Source: Holophagales bacterium
GTDB lineage: Bacteria; Acidobacteriota; Thermoanaerobaculia; UBA5066
Assembly: GCA_016719485.1 (NCBI GenBank)
Contig: JADJZB010000022.1
Location: 1-64,000 of the forward strand
Length of the DNA stretch: 64,000 nucleotides
Reading direction: 5' to 3'
The notes under the pieces are model-generated. The model made no database searches, had not been told where the DNA came from, and saw only the letters and a program-made list of their open reading frames with translations. Of the stretch, positions 1 through 7,997 are shown piece after piece; position 1 is the first letter of the stretch, and every line of letters begins with the position of its first letter. The position numbers and the translations under genes are program-made.

Positions 1-1
1 G

Positions 2-949
2 CTCGACAGGGCCAGCGGCGAGGTCGGGCACCGGAGTGTCTCGGACCTCCCGTCGCTCCTCCTGCCGGGAGACCTCCTGGTGGTGAACGACACCCGCGTC
101 ATTCCCGCCCGCCTCTTCGGGCGCGACCCGGAGGGGCGGCGCACGGAGTTCCTCCTCGTCGAGAAGACGAAAGACGCCGACTCCTGGGACTGCCTCGCGA
201 AACCGGGGCGCCGGGCGAAACCGGGGAAGACGTTCGAATTCGGTGAGGGCCTCTCGGGCATCGTGACGGGCAAAGGGGCTTCGGGGCACTACCGGGTCGC
301 CTTTTCGGGGACTCCGCTCGAGGAGGCTCTGCCGCGGGTCGGGACGACGCCGCTTCCCCCGTACATCCACCGCGAAGGGGGCATTGCCGACGCCCGGGAC
401 GCCGAGGAGTACCAGACCGTTTACGCCCGGGAGCCGGGCGCCATTGCAGCGCCGACCGCAGGGCTCCACCTGAGTGCCCGGCTCCTCGAAGCGCTCCGGT
501 CCCGTGGCGTCGCCGTCGCCTCCGTGACGCTTCACGTCGGGATCGGCACGTTCAAGCCGGTGAAGGCCGAACGGGTCGAAGAGCACCGGATGGACCCGGA
601 GCGCGGCATCGTTCCCGCGGAAACGGCCGAAGCCATCCGCAGGGCGAAAGCGGAAGGGCGACGGGTCGTCGCGGTCGGGACGACGAGCGTGAGGACGCTC
701 GAGGCCTCCGCTCGCGAACATGGCGGGCGGGTCGCCCCGGGTCCTTTCGAGACGCGCCTGTTCCTCGTCCCGGGAGCGGAGTTCCTCGTGGTGGACGCCC
801 TGCTGACGAACTTCCATCTCCCCCGCTCCACGCTCCTCATGCTCGTCAGCGCATTTGCGGGACGCGAGCGGGTGCTCGCCGCCTACCGGGCAGCGGTGGC
901 CACCGGCTACCGGTTCTTCTCGTACGGCGACGCGATGTTCGTGACCTGA
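2..949 (+). CDS. queA: S-adenosylmethionine:tRNA ribosyltransferase-isomerase (5' partial)
   Basis: QueA transfers and isomerises the ribosyl moiety of SAM onto 7-aminomethyl-7-deazaguanine in tRNA, giving epoxyqueuosine, a step of queuosine synthesis. The frame is open from base 2 (LDRASGEVGHRSVSDL), so about 20-25 N-terminal residues lie outside the window; a start at 80 would cut into the conserved core. Family motifs seen are VVNDTRVIPARL, APTAGLH, HVGIGTFKPV, GTTSVRTLEA and TNFHLPRSTLLMLVSAFAG. The usual Phe after APTAGLH is Leu here, a mild variant. The gene ends with TGA at 949 and converges on the next gene. Identity is secure. Confidence 0.96.
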   Translation, partial: LDRASGEVGHRSVSDLPSLLLPGDLLVVNDTRVIPARLFGRDPEGRRTEFLLVEKTKDADSWDCLAKPGRRAKPGKTFEFGEGLSGIVTGKGASGHYRVAFSGTPLEEALPRVGTTPLPPYIHREGGIADARDAEEYQTVYAREPGAIAAPTAGLHLSARLLEALRSRGVAVASVTLHVGIGTFKPVKAERVEEHRMDPERGIVPAETAEAIRRAKAEGRRVVAVGTTSVRTLEASAREHGGRVAPGPFETRLFLVPGAEFLVVDALLTNFHLPRSTLLMLVSAFAGRERVLAAYRAAVATGYRFFSYGDAMFVT

Positions 950-971
950 GCGCCGGCGACCGATCCCCGGC

Positions 972-1511
972 TCAGCGCGCTGCCGGGAACGCCGAACGGA
1001 TCGTCTCGGCCTCGGCTGCGGTCATCCGGGGCGCTCCCTTCCGGAGCATTCCGACGAAGTGGTCGAGCTCGTCGGCCCTCCCCGGGAACCCGATGTTCGT
1101 GCCAGGGCCGGACGTGTTCGACGTCGCGATCGCTCGGCGCGACTTCCTGTCGAAGACCGCCGTGAATGGCAGCCCGGCGTCCTTGCCCGCGATCGACGCC
1201 AGGAGCTCCTCGGCGCCCGCGTTCTCGAGGGCTTCTTTCTCCCCCCGTTCGAGCACGGTCAGACCGGCTCTCTCGAAGTGACGCTCGAGGATCTCCTTCG
1301 CCGCCGGAGCGGAGAGAACGGCCTCGAGCTTGCGGCACCAACCGCACCAGGACGCGTGGAAGACGACGAGGATGTTCTTCTTCCCGGGCTTTCCCGCCTT
1401 CGCCGCAGCCGCGAGAACCGCCTCCGCCGGAAGCGGGTCGGCCAGGGCGATCGGCTCGGCGAGAAGCGCCATGCCGATCACGACGCTGGCGATGAGACGA
1501 CGGCTCGACAT
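972..1511 (-). CDS. Secreted thioredoxin-fold protein with CGWC motif
   Basis: The 179-residue protein starts at ATG 1511; a longer frame to 1703 is arginine-rich and unlikely to be coding. Residues 1-24 look like a Sec signal peptide ending in PIALA, so the protein is probably extracytoplasmic. The segment VVFHASWCGWCRKLEAVL carries the CxxC redox pair (Cys56, Cys59) of a DsbD-gamma/thioredoxin_7-like fold. A disulfide reductase or isomerase role is inferred; no partner is visible. It lies 64 bp downstream of the toxin/immunity pair on the same strand and could be co-transcribed. A second CGWC protein of the same style lies at 59568-60161. Confidence 0.8.
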   Translation of the reverse strand: MSSRRLIASVVIGMALLAEPIALADPLPAEAVLAAAAKAGKPGKKNILVVFHASWCGWCRKLEAVLSAPAAKEILERHFERAGLTVLERGEKEALENAGAEELLASIAGKDAGLPFTAVFDRKSRRAIATSNTSGPGTNIGFPGRADELDHFVGMLRKGAPRMTAAEAETIRSAFPAAR

Positions 1512-1575
1512 GACGAAGGAGTGTACCCGGATCCGCGACCGCAGCTCGCCGACCCCGGCGGCCCGGGCCTCCGGC

Positions 1576-1899
1576 CTACTCGCCAGCCAGGCGCTTGAGA
1601 ACCCGGTCGGCCTCGGCCGCCGTCGCCGGTCTCCAGCCCGAGCCGAAGCCCGCCCCGAGGAGCTTTCGGAGATCCCGGACCTCCATGCCCGCGAGCGCCG
1701 CACGCAGCTTCCTGGCCTCGGCGGCGACGGCCTTCGACTCCTCTTCCCCGGCGTCGCGGCGGAATGCGCGGGCCGCGTCGTCCGAGTCGGCGTACTCGGT
1801 CGTCCAGTCCTCGTGCAGGTAGCCCCGGAAGGCTTCCCGGATGGCCGGGAAGTTGCGGGGGTCGATCGCTTCGGGCGCTTTCTTGGGTGCAGCAGTCAT
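1576..1899 (-). CDS. CdiI-like immunity protein for the adjacent RNase toxin
   Basis: The 107-residue acidic protein starts at ATG 1899, whose last bases form the TGA stop of the toxin gene (ATGA overlap, 1896-1899), so the two are translationally coupled. The sequence has the look of the contact-dependent-inhibition immunity family CdiI_2: a FPAIREAFRGYLHEDW motif near residues 17-32, a charged helix, then DLRKLLGAGF and a WRPAT..ADRVLKRL tail. No signal peptide or membrane segment is seen, so it should stay in the cytoplasm and neutralise the nuclease there. The family call rests on motif memory and on the neighbouring toxin; the pairing makes it stronger. Confidence 0.75.
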   Translation of the reverse strand: MTAAPKKAPEAIDPRNFPAIREAFRGYLHEDWTTEYADSDDAARAFRRDAGEEESKAVAAEARKLRAALAGMEVRDLRKLLGAGFGSGWRPATAAEADRVLKRLAGE

Positions 1900-2381
1900 C
1901 GGGAAGCCTCCGGATACGACGTCAGGACATAGTAGATCTCGGACTGGGTGTCCCACTTCAGGATGACGAGGGCCCTCGTGCAGGGGACCGGCTCCTTGTC
2001 TCCCCGCCGGAGGGATCTGCCGAGGACACGACCGCTCCCCGCCCACTCGACGACGAGGTTCGCGCGGGAGCCGTCGCGGCTCACCCACTGGTCGATCCTC
2101 TTCCGGCCGGCCTTGATCGCCGCCGCGACGGCTTCCTCGGCCGTCGCGCGGTCGGTGTACGTCGAGGCCGCGGAGATCCGCTGGTCGCGCCGCAGCCGCT
2201 CGCGCAGCTCGGCGTCGCTCAGGCCGACGTGCCGGGCAAGTGTGTGCCCGCCCCGCTTCTCGTCGCGGAGCAGGTCACGCCGTTTCGCGGCGTCGGCCGA
2301 GGTCGAGACACCGACGACCGCCGCGAGGGCGAGGAGGAAGAGGATGGCCGGGCGGAGAACGGGTGTGAAGCGGACACGCAC
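1896..2381 (-). CDS. Secreted RNase A-like toxin (CdiA-CT type RNase domain)
   Basis: The chosen start is GTG 2381, giving 161 residues; ATG 2447 is a longer alternative with an unconvincing N-terminus. Residues 5-31 form a hydrophobic Sec-type signal segment. The rest matches the bacterial RNase A-like toxin domain found at the C-terminus of CdiA and other polymorphic toxins: RGGHTLARHVG (His46, His51), Arg62, an ASTYTDRATAEEAV helix, and the terminal YYVLTSYP. The spacing His51-Arg62 (11 residues) and Thr154-x-Tyr156 fits the His/Arg/Thr/Tyr active site described for the Yersinia kristensenii CdiA toxin. It is unusual that the toxin domain stands alone behind its own signal peptide, with no CdiA filament, CdiB, PAAR or Rhs delivery protein in the window. 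Confidence 0.78.
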   Translation of the reverse strand: MRVRFTPVLRPAILFLLALAAVVGVSTSADAAKRRDLLRDEKRGGHTLARHVGLSDAELRERLRRDQRISAASTYTDRATAEEAVAAAIKAGRKRIDQWVSRDGSRANLVVEWAGSGRVLGRSLRRGDKEPVPCTRALVILKWDTQSEIYYVLTSYPEASR

Positions 2382-2462
2382 GGGGCGGAGGTTAGCTGAA
2401 GCGGGCGCTTCGCGCGCGGCCGTCGGATGTCCGCACGAACCGGTCACCGACCGGACCCTCTC

Positions 2463-4871
2463 TCATCTCGCCGGCCCGAGCTCCAGGACTCGCGAGAAGA
2501 GGGGCGGACCGTCGAGAAGACGGCTGTCGTGACGGACCACCTCGCCGTTCGCCGTTCCCGCCCAGAGCGCCCCGTCGGGGAGGAGCGTCGCCGTCTGGAG
2601 TCCGGCGCCCGTCCACCGGCCCGACCAGACGCGGTACGAGAGGGTTCGCCGGCCGGAGGCGTCGGGGAGGAGCGCTGAGAAAGCGTAGCGCGACACGCCG
2701 TCGAGACCCACGACGAGGACCTCGTCCTTTCCCGGCACCGGCACGGACCACATCACGTCGAGCCCGGCCGTGTCGAGCGGCTGAAGCGTTCCGGAGGCGA
2801 GGTCGAAGACGTGGAGGCCGCTCGGGAGGATTCCGGCCGCGACGACGAGGCCGAGGCGGGGCACCTCGGCGAGACGGTAGATCGAGCGGGACGCGACGGG
2901 GAACTCGCGCACCCGCCACCTCCCTTCGCGCGAGGTCAGCTCGAGGAGACTCGAGTTCCACGTGCCCACCAGGATTCGCCGGACCCCGGGCGCGGGCCAG
3001 ACCGCGTGAAACGAGACCGGCCGGCCGAGCATCGCCTGGACGTCGATCCTCTCGAGAAGGTCGAGCGCGGGCCAGCTCCAGCGTCGAACCGTCCCGTCCG
3101 ACGACGAGGTGACGAGCTCTCGCCCCTTCTCTCCCTCGACGACCGCGAGGTCGTTCACGAGGAAGTCGTGCGCCTTCGTTCGCGACCTCAGCCTCGGCCC
3201 GGGGAGCCTCCAGAGGCCCACCGTCTTGTCGTCCGAAGACGAGGCGAGGAGGTCGCCGTCCCGCGCGAGGGACGTGAGTCCGTCCGTGTGGACCTCCTCG
3301 CGGCGGACGGAGAGGGTCCGGGTGTCGAGCGACCAGAGGTGGCCGTCTCTCCCTCCCGTGAAAACGGTCTGCCCCTGGGCGTCGTGCTCGGCCGCCCACA
3401 GGGCCCGGCCTCCGACCGGCACCCGGGCCGACGGCGGGAATCCGGCGTAGGAGACGATCGCCAGCCGCTGTCTCCGGGGCACGAGGGTCAGGAGGAAGTC
3501 GGAATCGAGAAAGAGCGTTCCGCCCGGAGAGGCCGAAGAGAGCAGAGACACCGGCTCCTCTCCGTCGCGCCAGGCCGTGAGTCCCTCCTGCCCGGACGCG
3601 AGGAGGGTCGGCGCATCGGAGACCCAGGCGAGGCCGTACGTCCACCCGCGCCGCGGAAGGAGCCGCGGCCCTGGAGGACCGGAGGTCGAGAAGACCGCGA
3701 CCGTGTCGAAGGGTCCGCCGACCGCCACCTTTCCGGTCGCGTCGTCGACCGAGACCGCGAAGACCTGCCGTTCCGAGAACGCGGCCTCGAGCACGGCCGC
3801 GCCATCCGGAAGCGACCAGGCCCGAACCGGGAGCGCGGCACCCTGCGCCAGCGCCAGGAACCGCTCGCCCAGGTCGACCGCCTCGCCAGGAACGTAAGGG
3901 ACCCGCGCCCTCACCCGGCGCGCCCACCCCTCTGGCGTCCGCTCGAAAACCTCGAGGGCCTCGTCTCCCCTGACCGCGAGGTAACGCCCGGAGCGGGACG
4001 CGGCGACGCGCGCCTCCGCGGGCTTCGGCGCGTCCGCGGGGAGAGGCCCGAGGTCGGACTCTTCCGGCTTGGAAGGGTGGCGAGCCACGACCCTCCCGTC
4101 GCGTAAGACGAGGAGTCGTCCTCCGCCGAGCGGTGCAGCCGCGACCTCGCCGGGCGCAAGGGGGACACGCGACGCCGAGATCGCTCCGTCGGACGGGAGG
4201 ATGTAGAAGGCGGACGGGGCCGACAGGACGACGGTGCCGTCGAGGGCTCCAAGGATCCGGAGGGCGTCGGGCGGCACGGCGATCTCGCGGTCGAGCGCCA
4301 GCAATGGTGAAGGGGGAGACGAGGAAGCGGGATTCGCCGATCCCCCAGTCGCCTGGCTTCTGAGGAGGATCGGGATCACGGCCGCCGTCACGAGCGCCCC
4401 CGCCGCGACGACGGCGAGGATTGCCGGTGACGGTCTCCGGCGGCTTCCTGTGCCACCCGTTTCGGGGCTTTCGATCGCTGGTTGCGTGACCGGGCCGACG
4501 CCCACCCCGGCGCGGCCGTTCGCGGGGGCCGGGGAAGGGACCTGCTGGTCGGGGAGGTGGAACCGATAACCGACCTTCGGGACCGTCTCCACGAAGTTGG
4601 ACGATTCCGACTCCCCGAGCGCCTTGCGAACCAGGAACACGGCCTGAGTGAGGGAGGCGTCCGTGACGATCGTGTCGGGCCATATGGCGTCCAGGAGTTC
4701 CTCCCGGGAGACGGCCCTTCCGGAATGCCGAACGAGGTAAAGGAGGACATCGAGGGCCTTCGGGGTGAGGGGAACAGGGATTCCATCCCTCAGGAGCAGG
4801 CGCGCCCGCCCATCCAGCCGAAACGCGCCGAATTCCCACAAACCACTGTCTTCAGGAGACTTGGCAGACAT
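2463..4871 (-). CDS. Winged-helix DNA-binding / transmembrane / beta-propeller regulator
   Basis: The 802-residue protein starts at ATG 4871; ATG 4916 is an in-frame alternative. Residues about 12-107 are an OmpR/CadC-type winged helix (PLTPKALDVLLYLVRHSG, SREELLDAIWPD, VETVPKVGYRF). A Pro/Gly-rich linker leads to one membrane span (about 149-170), then about 600 residues of repeated WD40/quinoprotein-like blades (ASGQEGLTAWRDG, TGGRDGHLWSLDT, ASSSDDKTVGLWRLPG). The layout is that of a one-component membrane regulator: DNA binding inside, sensor propeller outside. It is divergent from two secreted paralogues starting at 4957, which are plausible targets. A 16-bp perfect palindrome abuts its start codon. 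The ligand is unknown. Confidence 0.85.
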   Translation of the reverse strand: MSAKSPEDSGLWEFGAFRLDGRARLLLRDGIPVPLTPKALDVLLYLVRHSGRAVSREELLDAIWPDTIVTDASLTQAVFLVRKALGESESSNFVETVPKVGYRFHLPDQQVPSPAPANGRAGVGVGPVTQPAIESPETGGTGSRRRPSPAILAVVAAGALVTAAVIPILLRSQATGGSANPASSSPPSPLLALDREIAVPPDALRILGALDGTVVLSAPSAFYILPSDGAISASRVPLAPGEVAAAPLGGGRLLVLRDGRVVARHPSKPEESDLGPLPADAPKPAEARVAASRSGRYLAVRGDEALEVFERTPEGWARRVRARVPYVPGEAVDLGERFLALAQGAALPVRAWSLPDGAAVLEAAFSERQVFAVSVDDATGKVAVGGPFDTVAVFSTSGPPGPRLLPRRGWTYGLAWVSDAPTLLASGQEGLTAWRDGEEPVSLLSSASPGGTLFLDSDFLLTLVPRRQRLAIVSYAGFPPSARVPVGGRALWAAEHDAQGQTVFTGGRDGHLWSLDTRTLSVRREEVHTDGLTSLARDGDLLASSSDDKTVGLWRLPGPRLRSRTKAHDFLVNDLAVVEGEKGRELVTSSSDGTVRRWSWPALDLLERIDVQAMLGRPVSFHAVWPAPGVRRILVGTWNSSLLELTSREGRWRVREFPVASRSIYRLAEVPRLGLVVAAGILPSGLHVFDLASGTLQPLDTAGLDVMWSVPVPGKDEVLVVGLDGVSRYAFSALLPDASGRRTLSYRVWSGRWTGAGLQTATLLPDGALWAGTANGEVVRHDSRLLDGPPLFSRVLELGPAR

Positions 4872-4886
4872 CACAGGATCCTGTGA
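4871..4886. promoter_or_regulatory. 16-bp perfect palindrome at the regulator start codon
   Basis: TCACAGGATCCTGTGA is its own reverse complement and touches the ATG of the winged-helix regulator, 70 bp before the divergent secreted-protein gene. Its minus-strand reading also supplies an AGGA ribosome-binding-like element 8 nt before the ATG. It could be an operator for autoregulation or control of the divergent gene. If translation starts at 4916 the palindrome would be coding; no binding evidence exists. Confidence 0.4.
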
Positions 4887-4956
4887 GGGAATCGTAGCCG
4901 AAAAATGAGACGCCATTGAGGAACTCGCCGAGGTCCGGGCCGTAGGTTGGGGCACC

Positions 4957-6228
4957 ATGAGACAGCACCTCAGAACGCGACCGACCCTCCTCGGCGCGGC
5001 ACTCGCGGGAGCGGCCCTCTCCGCCGCTCTCCCGTCGGCAGCGGCCAACATACTCAACAACGGGACCTTCGGGTCGGGGCTCGGAGGATGGACAGCGACC
5101 CCCTCCGTCGAATGGGCCCCGGAGGGCGCCGCCGGATCCGGTTCCGGGTCCGCTCGGATCCGTGGCAATCCCGGAATCGTCGGCGCCCTGACGCTCTCCC
5201 AGTGCGCCGCCGTGACGCCCGGCACCGACTACGACCTCGGCGCTACGACGCTCCTCCCTGCCTCCCCGGAGGCGGAGGGAGGCGTCTCCTTCCGCGTCGT
5301 CTGGCACTCCTGGCCCGGCTGCGAGGGAGCGACCCTCGGCCTCTCGGCCGCCCTCGACTTTCCCTACGTGGCCCCGGCGGACTGGACGCGCCGGAGCCTC
5401 GAGCGGCTCCGCGCGCCGTCCGGGGCGGCGAGCGCATCGGTCCATGTCGTCCCCTGGGCCTCGGGTCCGGAGCTCGCCTTCTCCGCGTTCGTCGACGACG
5501 TGGAGCTCTCCCCCTCTCAGAGGTTCGTCACGCTCACGGTCCCGACCGCGGCCTCGGTGGACGGGGCGGGCGGGGAGCGCTTCCAGACGACGCTCGTCGT
5601 GACGAATCCCGCCATCTACACCCGGCGCGTGGACGTCGCCCTTCGCTGCAGGCGGGACGAGACGTGCGGGTCCGCCAACGTGAGCCTCTTCTTCGCGCCC
5701 GGGGAAACGCGCGTCTTCGCCGACGCCCTCCTCGACATCTTCGGGAAGCCCAGCGGCGCCGGCGCGCTCGAGCTGACCTACGAGGCGACTCCCGGCCCGA
5801 TCGTCGCCTCCGCGAGAGCGGCGACGGTCCACGCCCAGAGGCCCGGGAACGGGATGGCCATCCCCGTTCTCCCGAGGTCGGCCGCGAGGAGCGCGGCGAC
5901 CTTCTCCGGCCTGTCCGACGGACGTGCCGGAGCGGCCGGAACGCGCGTGAACGCCGGCGTCTACAACCCGCACGCCGCAACCATCTACATCGCCTTCAAC
6001 GTCCACGACGGAAACGGAGAGCTCCGAAACTCGGTCTTCCGGTGGGTCGCGGGCGGCGAGTGGTTCCAGATCAACGACCTCTATGCCGCGGCCAGTGTGG
6101 AGCCGGCCGGGCCGGGTTCCTTCGTGACGTTCCAGGCCGAAGGCCCGGTCTTTCCTTTCCTCATCTCCATCGACAACCGCTCGGGCGACCCGACGTTCCT
6201 CGAGCCCAGGGAGAGCTTCCAGCCATGA
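4957..6228 (+). CDS. Secreted protein, first of two tandem paralogues (CBM-like N-terminus)
   Basis: The 423-residue protein has a signal peptide at about residues 1-30 (ending SAAAN). It then has an N-terminal beta-rich module opening with ILNNGTFGSGLGGW, like carbohydrate-binding-module beginnings, up to about residue 185. A second module starts VPTAASVDGAGGERFQTTLVVTNPA and contains the motifs RPGNGMAIPVL, VNAGVYNPHA and FLISIDNRSGDPTF. The next gene repeats the same architecture and motifs, so this is a recent or maintained duplication. It starts 85 bp from the divergent membrane regulator. No catalytic motif is seen; a surface or extracellular binding role is inferred only. Confidence 0.75.
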   Translation: MRQHLRTRPTLLGAALAGAALSAALPSAAANILNNGTFGSGLGGWTATPSVEWAPEGAAGSGSGSARIRGNPGIVGALTLSQCAAVTPGTDYDLGATTLLPASPEAEGGVSFRVVWHSWPGCEGATLGLSAALDFPYVAPADWTRRSLERLRAPSGAASASVHVVPWASGPELAFSAFVDDVELSPSQRFVTLTVPTAASVDGAGGERFQTTLVVTNPAIYTRRVDVALRCRRDETCGSANVSLFFAPGETRVFADALLDIFGKPSGAGALELTYEATPGPIVASARAATVHAQRPGNGMAIPVLPRSAARSAATFSGLSDGRAGAAGTRVNAGVYNPHAATIYIAFNVHDGNGELRNSVFRWVAGGEWFQINDLYAAASVEPAGPGSFVTFQAEGPVFPFLISIDNRSGDPTFLEPRESFQP

Positions 6229-7487
6229 GACCTCTGGCATTGATCCCGACGTTCCCGACGATCCTCGCCGGCCTCCTCGCGGCGGCCCTCTCCGCAGAGG
6301 CCGTCGCGGGCGAGAACCTCCTCGTCAACGGCGATTTCCGCGAGGGAGTCTCCGCCTGGTCCCGCCTCGACCTCGTCTCCTTCAGCGAAGGGGGGGCTGC
6401 GACTCCCGGCTCGGCACGCATCGAGCTCCCGAATCGCCCGGAAGGGGGCGACGCGATGGTCCAGTGCGTCGCCGTCGAGGGCTACCGGCTCTACGACCTC
6501 GGCGCCTCCTCCCGCCTGCCGGAGTGGCCCGGGGTTTCCGGGGGCGTCTCCGTCCGCCTCCAGTGGCACGCGGCTCCTCTCTGCCAGGGGTCGACGCTTC
6601 GCGGCGCCCCGTCGCTCGACTTCTCCTACACCGAGCCCGCCGGGTGGCAGGTCAAGGAGCGGCGCCGGATCCCGGCTCCGGAGAGCGCCGTCAGCGCTCT
6701 CGTCGTCGTCGTCGCCCGCTCCGCGGGAGAGGAGCCCTACCCGATCTTCGTCGACGACGTCGTCCTTCGCCGCTCCCTCGAGGAAGAGGACGTCTTCCTC
6801 CCGACCGCCGCGTCCGTCCGCGGCGCGAAGGGCGAGCGCTTCGAGACCGACCTCTGGGTCCACAACCCGGCTCCTGCCGAACGGATGTTCACCCTGCGCT
6901 TCTGGCGGGACGGCCGAGCGACGACACCCGTCGTCCTGCGCGTCGGGCAGAAACAGACCCGCCACCTTCCCGACGTCCTCTCTTCGGCGCTCGGTCAGCG
7001 TGACGCCGCCGGAACGCTCCAGCTCTCGTACGACCCCCGCGGGGGCCCGATGCACTTCTCCGCCCGCGTCGTGACGGTGAACCCCGAGAGCCCGGGGAAC
7101 GGCACCGGCATCCCCGTCGTCAGGCGCGGCGAGGCCCGGACGAGCGCCCTCTTCCACGGCATCTCGGGGGCGCGGCACGATCTCGCCGGCGCATTCCGCG
7201 TCAACGCCGGCGCCTTCAACCCGCACGCTGCCCCGGTGGAAGCCGTCTTCGGCCTCTACGACGGCGACGGCACCGAGCTCGGCACCTTCACGCGCACCCT
7301 CGCGCCCGGCGCCTGGCTCCAGGTGAACGACGTCTTCCGCGAGGTGGGGGCCGAGGGAGTCGCCACCGAAGGAGCGCTGCTCGCCTTCTCCGCGCGCCTC
7401 CCCGTGTTCCCCTTCGTCATCGCCGTCGACGACCGCTCCGGCGACGGCACCTTCATCGCGGCGCGGGACGTTCCGCTCATACCCTGA
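6225..7487 (+). CDS. Secreted protein, second tandem paralogue
   Basis: The ATG at 6225 overlaps the TGA of the preceding gene (ATGA), so the 420-residue product is translationally coupled to it. The layout mirrors the first copy: signal peptide (about residues 1-25, ending SAEAVAG), NLLVNGDFREGVSAWSRLDL at the start of a CBM-like module, then VFLPTAASVRGAKGERFETDLWVHNPA, SPGNGTGIPVV, VNAGAFNPHA and FVIAVDDRSGDGTFI. The pair probably forms one functional unit, perhaps a two-subunit surface protein. Nothing in the sequence points to an enzyme. Function is unknown; export and paralogy are clear. Confidence 0.75.
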   Translation: MRPLALIPTFPTILAGLLAAALSAEAVAGENLLVNGDFREGVSAWSRLDLVSFSEGGAATPGSARIELPNRPEGGDAMVQCVAVEGYRLYDLGASSRLPEWPGVSGGVSVRLQWHAAPLCQGSTLRGAPSLDFSYTEPAGWQVKERRRIPAPESAVSALVVVVARSAGEEPYPIFVDDVVLRRSLEEEDVFLPTAASVRGAKGERFETDLWVHNPAPAERMFTLRFWRDGRATTPVVLRVGQKQTRHLPDVLSSALGQRDAAGTLQLSYDPRGGPMHFSARVVTVNPESPGNGTGIPVVRRGEARTSALFHGISGARHDLAGAFRVNAGAFNPHAAPVEAVFGLYDGDGTELGTFTRTLAPGAWLQVNDVFREVGAEGVATEGALLAFSARLPVFPFVIAVDDRSGDGTFIAARDVPLIP

Positions 7488-7614
7488 GGATCGACGGCCG
7501 GCGGGGAGTCCAACCCTCCCGCCGGCCCGCTTTCCGTCGGCCGTTCGGGCGGCCCACGGCCCTCCAGGTTGACAGGACGGACGCCCGACCCGATCTTGGC
7601 CTCAGAGTCCGCAG

Positions 7615-7866
7615 ATGAACGACGCCTCGTCCCGCGCCCCCGCCCGCCTCCTGGAGATACTCGCGGCGAAGATCGCCAACGAGACGGGAGTGGATTCCGC
7701 CCTCGCGCGCGAGCTGGCCGCGTCCGCCCTCACGACGCCCTCCGTCGACGAGAACGCGCCGGTCGCTCTCCTCGATGCCGATGGACGCGAGGTCGCGCAG
7801 ATCCCGTTCGCCCTCGTCGAAGAGGCCTTCGACGAGCTGGACGACGAGGAAGACGGAAAGGGCTGA
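7615..7866 (+). CDS. Small acidic hypothetical protein
   Basis: This 83-residue frame reads MNDASSRAPARLLEILAAKI, then a helical stretch and an acidic end (DELDDEEDGKG). Codon third positions are strongly G/C like those of its neighbours, which supports coding. No signal peptide, membrane span or recognised domain is seen. It stands alone, 127 bp after the secreted pair, and converges on glnA. Low-information sequence; function unknown. Confidence 0.5.
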   Translation: MNDASSRAPARLLEILAAKIANETGVDSALARELAASALTTPSVDENAPVALLDADGREVAQIPFALVEEAFDELDDEEDGKG

Positions 7867-7885
7867 GCACGGCTCGCCGGGCGGC

Positions 7886-7990
7886 CCGAACCCGGCGGCC
7901 CGGGTTTCCCTTCGTCTCACGCTCGCGCAGCGAGCAGCCTTACCGCGCGGAAGGGGGCGCGGGGGAAACCCGGCGGCCCGGGTTTCCCCC
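7886..7990. repeat. Duplicated GC palindrome with internal hairpin; probable bidirectional terminator
   Basis: A 22-bp unit containing AACCCGGCGGCCCGGGTT occurs twice in direct orientation (7889-7910 and 7967-7988). The second copy sits in a longer hairpin: a 13-bp perfect stem GGGGGAAACCCGG / CCGGGTTTCCCCC (7961-7973 with 7978-7990) around a 4-nt loop. Between the copies is a 6-bp stem GCTCGC-gca-GCGAGC (7921-7935). It fills the gap between two converging genes, so transcription termination is the simplest role. Confidence 0.6.
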
Positions 7991-7997
7991 GTCCACT

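Noticed and set aside
2392..4839. 815-codon minus-strand frame overlapping the winged-helix regulator
   Set aside because: Arg/Pro/Gly-rich low-complexity translation in an alternative frame of a gene with clear WD40 and winged-helix motifs.
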